A model generated the notes under the pieces. The model did no database searches, was not told the origin of the DNA, and was given only the letters and a program-made list of their open reading frames with translations. Positions 45,777-54,948 of a DNA stretch of 64,000 nucleotides are shown piece by piece. The DNA is taken from assembly GCA_002314145.1 (NCBI GenBank), contig DCCG01000020.1:67903-131902 (forward strand), written 5' to 3'. Position 1 is the first letter of the stretch; each line of letters begins with the position of its first letter. Source of the stretch: Thalassolituus sp. UBA1087. GTDB lineage: Bacteria > Pseudomonadota > Gammaproteobacteria > Pseudomonadales > Oceanobacteraceae. Made by a program: the position numbers and the translations under genes.

Positions 45777-46226
45777 TTATTCCGGGCGTGGTTTTTCCAG
45801 CGCCACCGCCCCGGTGCCTTCCCCGGCCATTTCATCATCCGGGTTGAGCGCCGGACAGTCTGCCAGCGATAAACAACCACAGCCGATACAGCCATCCAGC
45901 TCGTCGCGCAGCCTCTCCAGTGCTTCGATACGCTCATCCAGACGGGCTTTCCAGCGTGCAGAAATGGCCGTCCATGCGTCTTTGGTGACCTTTTCACCCG
46001 AGCGATACTGACCGGCCACCTCTTTGATTTCGTTGAGTGGGATACCCAACCGCTGGGCGTATTTAATCAGCGACAGATAACGCAGAACGCCCGGGGTATA
46101 GCGGCGGTGATTGCTGGCATTACGCAGGCTGGTAATCAGCCCTTTGCTTTCATAGAAATGGATCGCCGACACCGCCAGTCCGGTGCGCCGGGCGACTTCC
46201 CCTACCGTCAGATATCTGGTTGCCAT
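45777..46226 (-). CDS. soxR: Redox-sensitive regulator SoxR
   Basis: This is a MerR-family activator of 149 residues. The N-terminal helix-turn-helix is TVGEVARRTGLAVSAIHFYESKG, written here in two parts: TVGEVARRTG and AVSAIHFYESKG. The [2Fe-2S] cluster cysteines are Cys113, 116, 118 and 124 in CIGCGCLSLADC, the exact SoxR spacing. In most non-enteric bacteria SoxR controls efflux and redox genes directly rather than soxS. GGAGG lies upstream of the ATG. It faces the SDR gene end to end. Confidence 0.95.
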   Translation of the reverse strand: MATRYLTVGEVARRTGLAVSAIHFYESKGLITSLRNASNHRRYTPGVLRYLSLIKYAQRLGIPLNEIKEVAGQYRSGEKVTKDAWTAISARWKARLDERIEALERLRDELDGCIGCGCLSLADCPALNPDDEMAGEGTGAVALEKPRPE

Positions 46227-46268
46227 CAGCAGCCTCCGTCAGCAGCCCTGAGTATTCCGGTTACCCCG

Positions 46269-46685
46269 TCAGAAACTGAAGTCAGCACCTCTGGGCAATA
46301 CCCAGCAGCGCTCATTGTGTTCCATCCCCAGAGGACCGTAATACTCACTGGCCGCCGGTGCTGCCAGCAGGATGATCATGCACTGGGGACCCAACTCCGC
46401 TTTGGTACGTTTCATCAGCTCTTTACCCACGCCCATTTTCTGGCAGTCCTGATGCACCGCCAGCTCGGACAGATAACAGGCAAAATGGAAATCCGTCATG
46501 GAACGGGCCATGCCCACCAGTTTATCGCCCTGCCAGGCGGTGATCAGCAGGTTGCCATTGGCAGCCATGCCGGCCATGCATTCTTCATCGTCCAGCGGAC
46601 GACGCTCACCAAGACTGGTATGCGCCAGTAATTCGCGGAACTGCGCGCCCGTCAGCGGGTGATTAATTCGGTATTCAATAGACAT
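46269..46685 (-). CDS. GNAT family acetyltransferase
   Basis: This is a 138-residue N-acetyltransferase. The start at 46685 removes a 13-residue extension that would overlap tag. The acetyl-CoA binding region is LAVHQDCQKMGVGKELMKR, and the C-terminus EYYGPLGMEHNERCWVLPR is typical of the small YhfO-type group. Its substrate is unknown. It starts eight bases after tag and is likely in one unit with tag and the DUF938 gene. Confidence 0.85.
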   Translation of the reverse strand: MSIEYRINHPLTGAQFRELLAHTSLGERRPLDDEECMAGMAANGNLLITAWQGDKLVGMARSMTDFHFACYLSELAVHQDCQKMGVGKELMKRTKAELGPQCMIILLAAPAASEYYGPLGMEHNERCWVLPRGADFSF

Positions 46686-46693
46686 AAAACTTC

Positions 46694-47275
46694 TTACTGC
46701 TGATTGTCCGGGTGTTGAGGGCAAGAGGTCAGATGGTCATTGACCAGCCCCATGGATTGCATAAAGGCGTAACAGATGGTCGGGCCGACAAAAGTAAAGC
46801 CGGCTTTTTTCAGCGCTTTGCTCATGGCCCGGGCCGCTTCGGTCTGCGCCGGCACATCGGCCATGCCGGTAAACCGGTTGATCAGAGGCTTCCCGCCGAC
46901 AAACTGCCAGAGGAATTCAACGAAATCCGTGCCCTGCTGTTCCAGTGTCAACAGAGCCCGGGCGTTGGTGCGGATGGCATAGATTTTCAGCCGGTTGCGG
47001 ATCAGCCCGGTATCAGTGAGGCATTTCTCCAGCGTACTGTCGCGCATACGGGCAACACTTTCCGGCACAAAATGATGAAAGCAGCGCCGGTAGTGATCAC
47101 GCTTACGCAGCACAGTAATCCAGCTCAGGCCGGCCTGCTGCCCTTCCAGACAGAGTTTTTCAAACAGGTGGTTACGGTCGTACGACGGCACGCCCCATTC
47201 GTTGTCATGGTAAGCCAGGTAATCCTCGCCTTTTGCCCATGGGCACGGATGCAATGCAGCGCAGTCTTCAGACAT
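46694..47275 (-). CDS. tag: DNA-3-methyladenine glycosylase I
   Basis: It excises 3-methyladenine from alkylated DNA. 193 residues; strong match to E. coli Tag through YHDNEWGVPSYDR, LCLEGQQAGLSWITVLRKR and GFTFVGPTICYAFMQ. The zinc ligands are present (Cys11, a histidine in AYHDNEW, and His/Cys in NDHLTSC). Its start overlaps the end of the DUF938 gene by eight bases. Confidence 0.96.
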   Translation of the reverse strand: MSEDCAALHPCPWAKGEDYLAYHDNEWGVPSYDRNHLFEKLCLEGQQAGLSWITVLRKRDHYRRCFHHFVPESVARMRDSTLEKCLTDTGLIRNRLKIYAIRTNARALLTLEQQGTDFVEFLWQFVGGKPLINRFTGMADVPAQTEAARAMSKALKKAGFTFVGPTICYAFMQSMGLVNDHLTSCPQHPDNQQ

Positions 47276-47909
47276 ATTTCTGCAGAATCAGTATGCGGTT
47301 ATTGGCGGGCATGGCGATATCTTTCAGCAAGCGCAGTTTTTCTTTGCGGGCGGTCATCTGAATCTGTTCGAAATCTTTTATACCGGATGACGGGTCGCGG
47401 GATTTCAGCCATTCATCCAGCTGGCGGTTACCCTCACTGGTGAATTCGCCATGGTAGTTATAGGGCCCATAAAAGATGGCGCGGCCGGCGGGCTTCAGGA
47501 CACGGCCGATCCCGGCCATCATGGCCCGGACTTTATCCCAGCCAACAAAGTGCACAAGATTGGCACTGAAGACCGCATCGACCTGCTTAACCGGCCACAG
47601 ATCCTGGGCAATATCGAGAATCAGCGGCGGCAGAAAGTTTTCCCGGCCGATATGCTCACGCCAGGCGTTAATCGCCGGGATATTCTCTGCCAGCTCAGAG
47701 GGCTGCCAGCGCAGACGTGGCAGACGCGGGGTCATAAAGGCCGCATGCTGACCGGTGCCACTGCCCAGTTCCAGCACCACAGCATCGTCCGCTAACTCCT
47801 GACTGAGCACCTCATAGATGGCCTGCTGATTGCGCAGGCAGGATTCTGCCACCGGCAGATTGTTCTCGCTCAGTTCCACGCTGTGTTTCACTATCGCCGG
47901 GTCTGACAT
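47268..47909 (-). CDS. DUF938 family SAM-dependent methyltransferase-like protein
   Basis: This is a 213-residue protein with the SAM-binding motif VLELGSGTGQHAAF at about 45-58, and the later blocks AVFSANLVHFVGWD and GRAIFYGPYNYHGEF, which are characteristic of DUF938. Start taken at 47909 (MSDPAIVKHSVELSENN); an upstream in-frame start is unlikely. Substrate unknown. It leads the unit with tag and a GNAT gene. Confidence 0.88.
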   Translation of the reverse strand: MSDPAIVKHSVELSENNLPVAESCLRNQQAIYEVLSQELADDAVVLELGSGTGQHAAFMTPRLPRLRWQPSELAENIPAINAWREHIGRENFLPPLILDIAQDLWPVKQVDAVFSANLVHFVGWDKVRAMMAGIGRVLKPAGRAIFYGPYNYHGEFTSEGNRQLDEWLKSRDPSSGIKDFEQIQMTARKEKLRLLKDIAMPANNRILILQKYV

Positions 47910-48134
47910 GCGGACAGTCCGTCTGTATCTGTCTGAAAGGAAGCGCGCAGTATCGCACAGATGGCCAGACCGGCAAGCAGACAAAGGTGAAATTTGTGTT
48001 GCAGACAGAGCACAGACCGGGATTGCGGCCGCTTTTATGCCCGGTCTGCCTACAGCTAAATTGCCCCGCAACCGCGCAAGTTATAGAATCGCGGCATTCG
48101 TTTAATTATTTACCTCCGGAATATCTGACTTCTT

Positions 48135-49865
48135 ATGCGCGCCACTCAATTTTTACTCGCGACCGAAAAAGAAACCCCGGCTGATGCCGTTGTTGTCAGC
48201 CATCAGCTGATGCTGCGGGCCGGTATGATCCGCAAACTGGCCGCGGGCCTGTACACCTGGATGCCACTGGGGCTGCGCACACTGCGTAAAGTTGAAGCCA
48301 TTGTACGGGAAGAAATGAACCGTGCCGGCGCTCAGGAAGTTCTGATGCCGGCGGTACAACCCGCCGAATTGTGGGAAGAAACCGGCCGCTGGTATCAGTA
48401 CGGCGGTGAACTGCTGCGCCTTAAAGACCGTCATAACCGCGATTTCTGCGTGGGCCCGACCCACGAAGAAGTCATCACCGATCTGGCCCGCAACAACATC
48501 AGCAGCTACAAACAGCTGCCGCTGAATCTGTATCAGATTCAGACCAAATTCCGCGATGAAACCCGGCCCCGTTTCGGGGTCATGCGGGCCCGCGAATTCG
48601 TTATGAAAGATGCGTATTCGTTCCACGCAGACACCGCCAGCCTCGACGAGACCTACACCAGAATGCATGCCGCTTACAGCCGCATCTTTACCCGTCTGGG
48701 GCTGGATTTCCGCCCGGTACTGGCTGACACAGGTTCCATCGGTGGTGCCAAATCCCACGAATTTCACGTGCTGGCCGATTCCGGCGAAGACGATATCGCT
48801 TTCTCAACCGCCAGTGACTATGCCGCCAACGTTGAACTCGCCGAAGCGGTCGCACCCAGCGGCGAACGCCCGGCGCCTGCGGAAGCCATGCATGAGGTTG
48901 ATACCCCGGATGCCAAAACCATTGCTGCGCTGGTTGAGCAACACGGCATTGCCATTGAAAAAACCGTCAAGACTCTGATTGTTCACGGTGAAGCCGATGA
49001 AAACGGTCAATATGATCTGGTTGCCCTGCTAGTACGCGGCGATCATGAACTGAATGAAATCAAAGCCGAGAAACTCGATGGCATTGCGGCACCACTGCAA
49101 TTCGCCACAGAAGACGAGATGCGTCCGGTGGTGGGTGCCGGCCCCGGCTCCATTGGTCCGGTGGGCCTGAATATGCGCATTATTGCGGACCATGCATTGT
49201 CGGTCAGCGCTGATTTTGGTGCCGGCGCCAATACTGATGGCAAGCATTACTTCGGCATCAACTGGGAACGTGATCTGCCGTTGCCGGAATTCGCTGATCT
49301 GCGTAACGTGCAGGCCGGTGATCCCAGCCCCGATGGTGAAGGCGTTCTGGAAATCAAACGCGGCATCGAAGTGGGTCACATTTTCCAGCTGGGAACCAAA
49401 TACTCAGAGGCTATGAAAGCCACTGTGCTGGATGAAAACGGCAAAGACCGCACCATGGTGATGGGCTGTTACGGCATTGGTGTCAGCCGCGTGGTGGCCT
49501 CTGCCATCGAACAGAACCATGATGACCGCGGCATTATCTGGCCGGATGCCATCGCCCCCTTCCATGTAGGTATTGTGCCGATGAACCTGCATCGTTCAGA
49601 GGCTGTTCAGAAAGTCACCGAGCAGCTGTATCAGGAACTGCAGGATGCCGGCCTTGAGGTGTATCTGGATGACCGCGATAAGAAAACCAGCCCCGGGGTT
49701 AAATTTGCCGACATGGAACTGATGGGTCTGCCACACCGCATCGTCATCAGTGACCGTGGCCTGGAAGCCGGTAATATCGAATACGCTGCCCGCCGCGATG
49801 GCGAAAAGAAAGATGTGCCACTGAACGCCATCGTCGCCTTCCTTAAAGAGCAGGTGAAATGCTGA
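48135..49865 (+). CDS. proS: Prolyl-tRNA synthetase, bacterial type with editing domain
   Basis: It charges tRNA-Pro. At 576 residues it is the long bacterial form. Class II motifs 1 and 2 are at KVEAIVREEMNRAGAQEVLMPA and in IQTKFRDETRPRFGVMRAREF, shown here by the shorter cores EEMNRAGAQEVLMP and RDETRPRFGVMR. The INS editing domain lies at about 225-400 and the anticodon-binding domain at about 475-576. Its stop overlaps the start of the transglycosylase gene by seven bases. Confidence 0.97.
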   Translation: MRATQFLLATEKETPADAVVVSHQLMLRAGMIRKLAAGLYTWMPLGLRTLRKVEAIVREEMNRAGAQEVLMPAVQPAELWEETGRWYQYGGELLRLKDRHNRDFCVGPTHEEVITDLARNNISSYKQLPLNLYQIQTKFRDETRPRFGVMRAREFVMKDAYSFHADTASLDETYTRMHAAYSRIFTRLGLDFRPVLADTGSIGGAKSHEFHVLADSGEDDIAFSTASDYAANVELAEAVAPSGERPAPAEAMHEVDTPDAKTIAALVEQHGIAIEKTVKTLIVHGEADENGQYDLVALLVRGDHELNEIKAEKLDGIAAPLQFATEDEMRPVVGAGPGSIGPVGLNMRIIADHALSVSADFGAGANTDGKHYFGINWERDLPLPEFADLRNVQAGDPSPDGEGVLEIKRGIEVGHIFQLGTKYSEAMKATVLDENGKDRTMVMGCYGIGVSRVVASAIEQNHDDRGIIWPDAIAPFHVGIVPMNLHRSEAVQKVTEQLYQELQDAGLEVYLDDRDKKTSPGVKFADMELMGLPHRIVISDRGLEAGNIEYAARRDGEKKDVPLNAIVAFLKEQVKC

Positions 49866-50476
49866 CAGCGGTCTGCCGCTCACCCGCCGGGGCACGCTTT
49901 ATCCGTGCCCTGGTACTGCTTTGCTCTCTCCTCTCCGTACAGAGTGCGGTTGCCGCTACAACCACGCCCGACCACCCCGATCCTGAGCTTCTGGCGGCGC
50001 TGAAATCCGCGGTCACCAGCACAGACTCCTTTGCGGATGAATACGATGCCCAGGTATGGCTGGTAGATATGTCTGCCCGTCTGCAGCGCCATATGCCGGA
50101 TAACAAAGAGCGTATGGATTTTTTGTCACTGGTGCACCGGGAAGCCTCGCGCGCCGGCCTGTCGCCGGAGCTGGTACTGTCCGTCATTCAGGTGGAAAGT
50201 GCATTCGACCGCTTTGCTATATCGCGCGTGGGCGCCCGCGGCTATATGCAGATTATGCCCTTCTGGAAAAATGAAATCGGCCGTGACGGCGATAACCTGA
50301 TGCACGCCGAAACCAACCTGCGCTATGGCTGCACCATCCTCAAACACTATCTGGATCGTGAAAAAGGCGACTGGATACGTGCACTCGCCCGCTATAACGG
50401 CAGCCTTGGCCGTACCAAATACCCGGAAAAAGTCATGATGACATGGGAAAGATACTGGTTTGTAAATCACCAATAA
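49859..50476 (+). CDS. Lytic transglycosylase, SLT domain
   Basis: This is a periplasmic peptidoglycan lyase of 205 residues. It has a signal peptide of about 32 residues and an SLT domain. The catalytic glutamate is Glu113 in VIQVESAFDRFAIS, followed by GARGYMQIMPFW, the NLRYGCTILKHYLD helix and ALARYNGS. It lacks a lipobox, so it should be soluble. It is translationally coupled to proS. Confidence 0.9.
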   Translation: MLTAVCRSPAGARFIRALVLLCSLLSVQSAVAATTTPDHPDPELLAALKSAVTSTDSFADEYDAQVWLVDMSARLQRHMPDNKERMDFLSLVHREASRAGLSPELVLSVIQVESAFDRFAISRVGARGYMQIMPFWKNEIGRDGDNLMHAETNLRYGCTILKHYLDREKGDWIRALARYNGSLGRTKYPEKVMMTWERYWFVNHQ

Positions 50477-50558
50477 ATGTCGTCTGAGGCTATTGACCAG
50501 AATATCATCGAATAAAATTATAAGCATATCCCAATACACTGATAAGGATATGCTGCAG

Positions 50559-51353
50559 ATGAAAGAGGATCTGTATACCAAGCTCAAAAATGTTTATACC
50601 GACACCCAGAAGGAAATAGCCGTCACCGTGCTGTTTATTGCCTTACTGGTCGATATCCTGCCTGATGGCATCATCCCCTCACAATACGACTCACAACTGC
50701 AGCAGGGCCTTATTTTTGCGCTCAGTCTGATCATGGTCGGCGTTCTGTTTGAAATTCTGACCATCCTGAAAGAAAACAATACTCAGGTTGAAACGCTGGA
50801 ATACGGTGATTTAACCAACAGTATCTTTAAACTGATTGAGAATGAACGGGATATTGATATCAAATATATCGCTGTTGCAGGCCTGACAGGCTGGCCGATC
50901 ATCGCCAATATGCTGGACGAGAGAGATGCCAGAAATCAGCTTCATAAGCGCAGCGTCAACATTGAAGTGGCAGTGATCAGCCCTCAGGCCCTCAACCTGG
51001 TTGAGAAAGCGCACGCCCGCTACAGTGGTGTGGAAAACACCATCCGCGAAGTACATAAATTTCAGGAAAAGCTGGAACGTAATAACTACAAAAACGTCAC
51101 GCTTACCCTGCATCAATACGACTATATGCCAAACTTTATTGGTTTTTTAGTCAACGATAACTATCTGTTTTCGACCCTGGCCTACTGGGAAGTGGAGGAC
51201 GGTACCGAGAATGACCTGGTACTGCGCGGCGGACGCCGTAACTACATTGTTTATGACAAAAATGATGGTTTTGGCGGTGAGTTCTATATAAAACGCTTTA
51301 AGGGCTGGTTCACCTTTATTAAAGAGAAATACGGTGTTTCAACGCCATCATAA
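50559..51353 (+). CDS. Membrane-anchored protein with a PLD-like C-terminal region, unknown function
   Basis: This is a 264-residue orphan. The ATG at 50559 has AAGGA ten bases upstream; an ATG at 50550 is too close to that site and a TTG at 50493 lacks support. Two hydrophobic segments (about 21-35 and 51-67) precede a helical linker and a soluble domain of about 170 residues, with IEVAVISPQALNLVEKAHAR, LTLHQYDYMPNFIGFLV and a final FKGWFTFIKEKYG. The pattern recalls phospholipase D-like or DUF5919-like domains that end membrane or regulatory proteins, but no catalytic HxK pair is visible. The gene looks more AT-rich than its neighbours, which suggests recent acquisition. Confidence 0.6.
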   Translation: MKEDLYTKLKNVYTDTQKEIAVTVLFIALLVDILPDGIIPSQYDSQLQQGLIFALSLIMVGVLFEILTILKENNTQVETLEYGDLTNSIFKLIENERDIDIKYIAVAGLTGWPIIANMLDERDARNQLHKRSVNIEVAVISPQALNLVEKAHARYSGVENTIREVHKFQEKLERNNYKNVTLTLHQYDYMPNFIGFLVNDNYLFSTLAYWEVEDGTENDLVLRGGRRNYIVYDKNDGFGGEFYIKRFKGWFTFIKEKYGVSTPS

Positions 51354-51892
51354 ACCAGGCGAAGCAGCATTGACTGGCTGCCCCCCCCATCCGGTCGGCC
51401 AGTCTTTTCCTCGCTACCAGCCATGCATCCTGTCGACTGCCACTCAGTGACCGGTAAGGTCAGCCAGCCGCCTCAGCCTGTGGTGAAGGATTTCACAGCG
51501 GTCATAAATGTCTTTAAAAACAGTCCGCAGGCCGCGACACAATCCATTTGTAAATTACTGATTTCAGGGAAAGTTCGCGTTTTTCTGCCGTTCACGACCA
51601 AAGTATAACCCCGATCCTGCCACCTTATCCGGCGACGGCTATCCGCCGCCCCGGCCGCCGCTTCCGCCTCCGCAGGTCCCACCGTCTCTGGCCTTCAGCC
51701 AGGCTGATGAACACGACTAAATTCGTATTCTTCCCACTTCAGGTTAAACACTTACGTATTTTCACCTACAACTACTGAGTAGTCCGCAGTCCCCCGGATA
51801 GTCAGCTACCTTTGACATAGTCAGTATCCGGTCTCGCATAGCCGGTTTGCTGTGCACAAGTGCTCCGCAACACTCAAAGAAGGATAAAAACT
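51354..51892. other. Intergenic and promoter region of the TRAP operon
   Basis: No gene is supported in these 539 bases. A run of eight C lies near 51382-51389. A perfect palindrome, ACTACTGAGTAGT (51771-51783), lies about 30 bases upstream of a TTGACA (51812-51817) that is followed, after 17 bases, by a poor -10 (CGCATA). That arrangement fits an activator-dependent promoter for dctP. Confidence 0.5.
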
Positions 51893-52981
51893 ATGATCCG
51901 ACTGACCCATTTGAAAAAAATGGTGATCGCCGCAGCCTGTGGCCTCACCCTGCTCGGTACCTCAGGTGCCGCGAATGCCGAAAAAGTTTACCGTCTGAAA
52001 ATGGCGGAATCCTGGCAGACTAACTTCCCGATCTTCGGTGATGCACCGCGTAACATGGCCGCTATGGCTGAAAAGATGTCCAATGGTCGTCTGAAAATCA
52101 CCATTGATTCCGCCAACAAACACAAAGCTCCCTTTGGTGTTTTCGATATGGTCCGTGCCGGCCAGTACGATATGGGCCATTCGGCCTCTTATTACTGGAA
52201 AGGCAAAGTGCCTAACACTCTGTACTTCACCACCATGCCTTTTGGTATGACAGCGCCTGAACAGTACGCCTGGTTCTACCACGGCGGCGGTATGCAGCTG
52301 ATGGAAAAAGTGTACGGCAAGTTCAACCTGCTGAGCTTCCCCGGCGGTAACACCAGTAACCAGATGGGTGGCTGGTTTCAGAAAGAAATCAACAGCCTGG
52401 AAGATCTGAAAGGTCTGAAAATGCGTATTCCCGGATTCGCCGGTGAAGTACTGGCGAAACTGGGTGCCAGCCCGACCAACATTCCGCCGGGCGAACTTTA
52501 CACAGCACTGGAACGCCGCACCATCGACGCCCTGGAATGGGTTGGTCCTTCCCTCGACCTGCGCATGGGCTTCCACAAAATTGCCCCTTACTACTACACC
52601 GGCTGGCATGAGCCTGCCACCGAACTGCAGTTTATGATCAACAAACGCAGCTGGGATCGTCTGCCGGAAGACCTGCAGGAAATTCTGCGTGTTGCTATGC
52701 GTACCGCGGCTTATGACATGTACATTCAGTCTTACCACGAGTCATCTGAGAATCTGGCCGTGCTGGATTCAGAGTACCCGAACGTCAAAATCCGCACCTT
52801 CCCTGAAGATGTGATGACAGCACTGCGTAAAGCCAACGACGAACTGCTGGCTGAAAAAGCCAAAGAAGATCCGCTGGCCAAAGAAATCCTGGAATCTCAG
52901 GCAAACTATCTGAAAAAAGTCCGTCACTGGACCGATATTTCAGACAAGGCATATCTGAACAGTATTTCTGTTTCCAAATAA
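51893..52981 (+). CDS. dctP: TRAP transporter substrate-binding protein (DctP type)
   Basis: This is a periplasmic solute receptor of 362 residues, with a signal peptide cleaved near residue 29 (AANA/E). The ATG at 51893 has AAGGA upstream; an earlier in-frame start at 51860 is not supported. Sequence features such as RIPGFAGEVLAKLGASP and RTIDALEWVGPSLDL are typical of the DctP/TakP family, which binds carboxylates through a conserved arginine (here in KMRIPG). The substrate is probably an organic or keto acid. A terminator-like hairpin separates it from dctQ. Confidence 0.92.
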   Translation: MIRLTHLKKMVIAAACGLTLLGTSGAANAEKVYRLKMAESWQTNFPIFGDAPRNMAAMAEKMSNGRLKITIDSANKHKAPFGVFDMVRAGQYDMGHSASYYWKGKVPNTLYFTTMPFGMTAPEQYAWFYHGGGMQLMEKVYGKFNLLSFPGGNTSNQMGGWFQKEINSLEDLKGLKMRIPGFAGEVLAKLGASPTNIPPGELYTALERRTIDALEWVGPSLDLRMGFHKIAPYYYTGWHEPATELQFMINKRSWDRLPEDLQEILRVAMRTAAYDMYIQSYHESSENLAVLDSEYPNVKIRTFPEDVMTALRKANDELLAEKAKEDPLAKEILESQANYLKKVRHWTDISDKAYLNSISVSK

Positions 52982-52998
52982 CGTTCAGACAGCATCCG

Positions 52999-53028
52999 GC
53001 GCACTCATCCTGAGTGCGCTGTTTTTTT
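52999..53028 (+). terminator. Terminator-like hairpin between dctP and dctQ
   Basis: GCGCACTCA and TGAGTGCGC form a nine-base stem with loop TCC, followed shortly by seven T. It lies inside the operon, so it probably ends part of the transcripts and raises receptor levels over permease. Confidence 0.85.
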
Positions 53029-53042
53029 AACTGGAGAATCCT

Positions 53043-53573
53043 ATGTTGCTTAAAGCGGAAAAAATCATTGACCGCTTTTCCGATTTTCTCGGCAATGTTT
53101 CTGCCATCATCTTTCTGCTGATGCTGGCCAATGTTTTTATCGACGTATTAATGCGTTATGTTTTTAACGATGTATCCATTGCCATGCAGGAAATGGAATG
53201 GCACCTGTACGCCGCTATGTTCATGCTGGGCGTCCCTTACACTCTGCGCACCGGCGGCCATGTCCGGGTAGACCTGGTTTATGAAGGTCTGTCGGTTAAG
53301 CGCAAATCCATTATTGATATCGCAGGCGGGCTGTTATTTCTGTTGCCTTTCTGTCTGCTGGTTGGCTGGTATGGGGTCGGCTTTGCCCACGAAGCCTATT
53401 TGTTAGGTGAAAAATCCGGGGACCCGGGCGGCCTGACGCATCGCTGGATTATTAAAGCTGTTATTCCTTTTGCTTTTTTTGCGACTGCTGTATCCGGCGT
53501 GGCTATGATTCTTAATGCCATTATCGCCCTCAAAGATGAGCATGAAACCCATTCTGACCGGGGGCTGTTATGA
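53043..53573 (+). CDS. dctQ: TRAP transporter small permease (DctQ type)
   Basis: This is a 176-residue membrane protein with four segments, the small subunit of the TRAP permease. It has the family region MQEMEWHLYAAMFMLG and YTLRTGGHVRVDLVY. It overlaps dctM by four bases. Confidence 0.93.
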   Translation: MLLKAEKIIDRFSDFLGNVSAIIFLLMLANVFIDVLMRYVFNDVSIAMQEMEWHLYAAMFMLGVPYTLRTGGHVRVDLVYEGLSVKRKSIIDIAGGLLFLLPFCLLVGWYGVGFAHEAYLLGEKSGDPGGLTHRWIIKAVIPFAFFATAVSGVAMILNAIIALKDEHETHSDRGLL

Positions 53574-54862
53574 TTGGTATTGTGATGTTCTTTGTCGCCC
53601 TGCTGATGCTGATTTTCGGCTTCCCGGTGGCCTTTACCTTTGGTGGTGTTGCATTAATTTTTGGTGTTATCGCCGAAGGTCCGGATATGTTTGCGTTTAT
53701 GCCATTCCGTATCCAAAGCATTATGGAAAACGTCACCCTGATGGCCGTGCCCCTGTTTATTTTTATGGGCATCGTGCTGCAGAAAACCCGCCTCGCCGAA
53801 CAATTGCTCGAAGCCATGGGTAAACTCTTTGGTGGTGTACGGGGTGGTCTGGCCATTTCCACCGTTCTGGTCGGTGCTTTATTGGCGGCCTCCACCGGGG
53901 TGGTCGGGGCATCCGTGGTGGCCATGGGACTGATTTCCCTGCCGGTCATGCTGAAATACAATTACGATAAATCGCTGGCCTGCGGCACCATCTGCGCGTC
54001 CGGCACGCTGGGGCAGATTATTCCGCCGTCCATCATTCTGATTATTCTGGGTGATGTACTGGGGATTCCTGTGGGTGACCTGTTTCAGGCCGCTGTTGGC
54101 CCGGGCGTTGTTCTGATCGGTATCTATGTCATCTACATTCTGATCTACAGTTGGGTAAAACCTGAGGCTGCTCCGGCATTACCACTGGATGATGATGTTG
54201 AACACAGACATCAGATGTATGGCCGTGCACTGAAAGCCATCATTCCACCGCTGGCGCTGATTCTGATCGTACTCGGTTCTATTTTTGCGGGTGTGGCAAC
54301 GCCCACAGAATCGTCCGCACTGGGCGGCGTCGGTGCCCTGCTGCTGGCCCTTGTCTATCGTCAGTTCAGCTGGAAGATGGTGTTTGAATCGGCGCAGGAA
54401 ACGGTCAAGGTAACGGCCATGGTGTTCGCCATTCTGCTGGGGGCCACCGCATTCTCTATGGCCTTCAGTTACACGGGTGGCGACTATATTGTCGAAGACG
54501 TGCTGTCTGCTCTGCCCGGCGGTACGATGGGCTTCCTGATTCTGTCGATGATTGCCATTATGATTCTTGGCTTTTTTATCGACTTTGTGGAAATCAGCTT
54601 TATTATCGTACCGATTCTGGCACCGGTCGCTGATGCGATGGGAATCGCGCCGCTGTGGTTCGCAATATTAATTGCCATGAACCTGCAGACGTCGTTCTTA
54701 ACACCGCCCTTTGGCTTCAGTCTTTTCTACCTCAAAGGTGTCGCGCCGGCCGGTATTAAAACCACCGATATATACCGGGGTGTCATTCCATTCATTCTTA
54801 TGCAGGTGGGTGTTGTAATATCCATTCTGCTGTTCCCGGAATGGTATGGACTGTTAGACTAA
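53570..54862 (+). CDS. dctM: TRAP transporter large permease (DctM type)
   Basis: This is a 430-residue sodium-coupled permease with about 11-12 membrane segments. It includes VPLFIFMGIVLQKTRLAEQL, ASGTLGQIIPPSIILIILGD (cores SGTLGQIIPPS here) and LQTSFLTPPFGFSLFYLK, which carries the second re-entrant hairpin. It works with dctP and dctQ. Confidence 0.95.
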   Translation: MIGIVMFFVALLMLIFGFPVAFTFGGVALIFGVIAEGPDMFAFMPFRIQSIMENVTLMAVPLFIFMGIVLQKTRLAEQLLEAMGKLFGGVRGGLAISTVLVGALLAASTGVVGASVVAMGLISLPVMLKYNYDKSLACGTICASGTLGQIIPPSIILIILGDVLGIPVGDLFQAAVGPGVVLIGIYVIYILIYSWVKPEAAPALPLDDDVEHRHQMYGRALKAIIPPLALILIVLGSIFAGVATPTESSALGGVGALLLALVYRQFSWKMVFESAQETVKVTAMVFAILLGATAFSMAFSYTGGDYIVEDVLSALPGGTMGFLILSMIAIMILGFFIDFVEISFIIVPILAPVADAMGIAPLWFAILIAMNLQTSFLTPPFGFSLFYLKGVAPAGIKTTDIYRGVIPFILMQVGVVISILLFPEWYGLLD

Positions 54863-54948
54863 GCAAAACCACAGTGGCCGCAGCTTTCTGCCCGGCCACT
54901 ATTCATCAGCAGACAGTATGACTTGCGATTCAATCCAGGGATTCAGTA

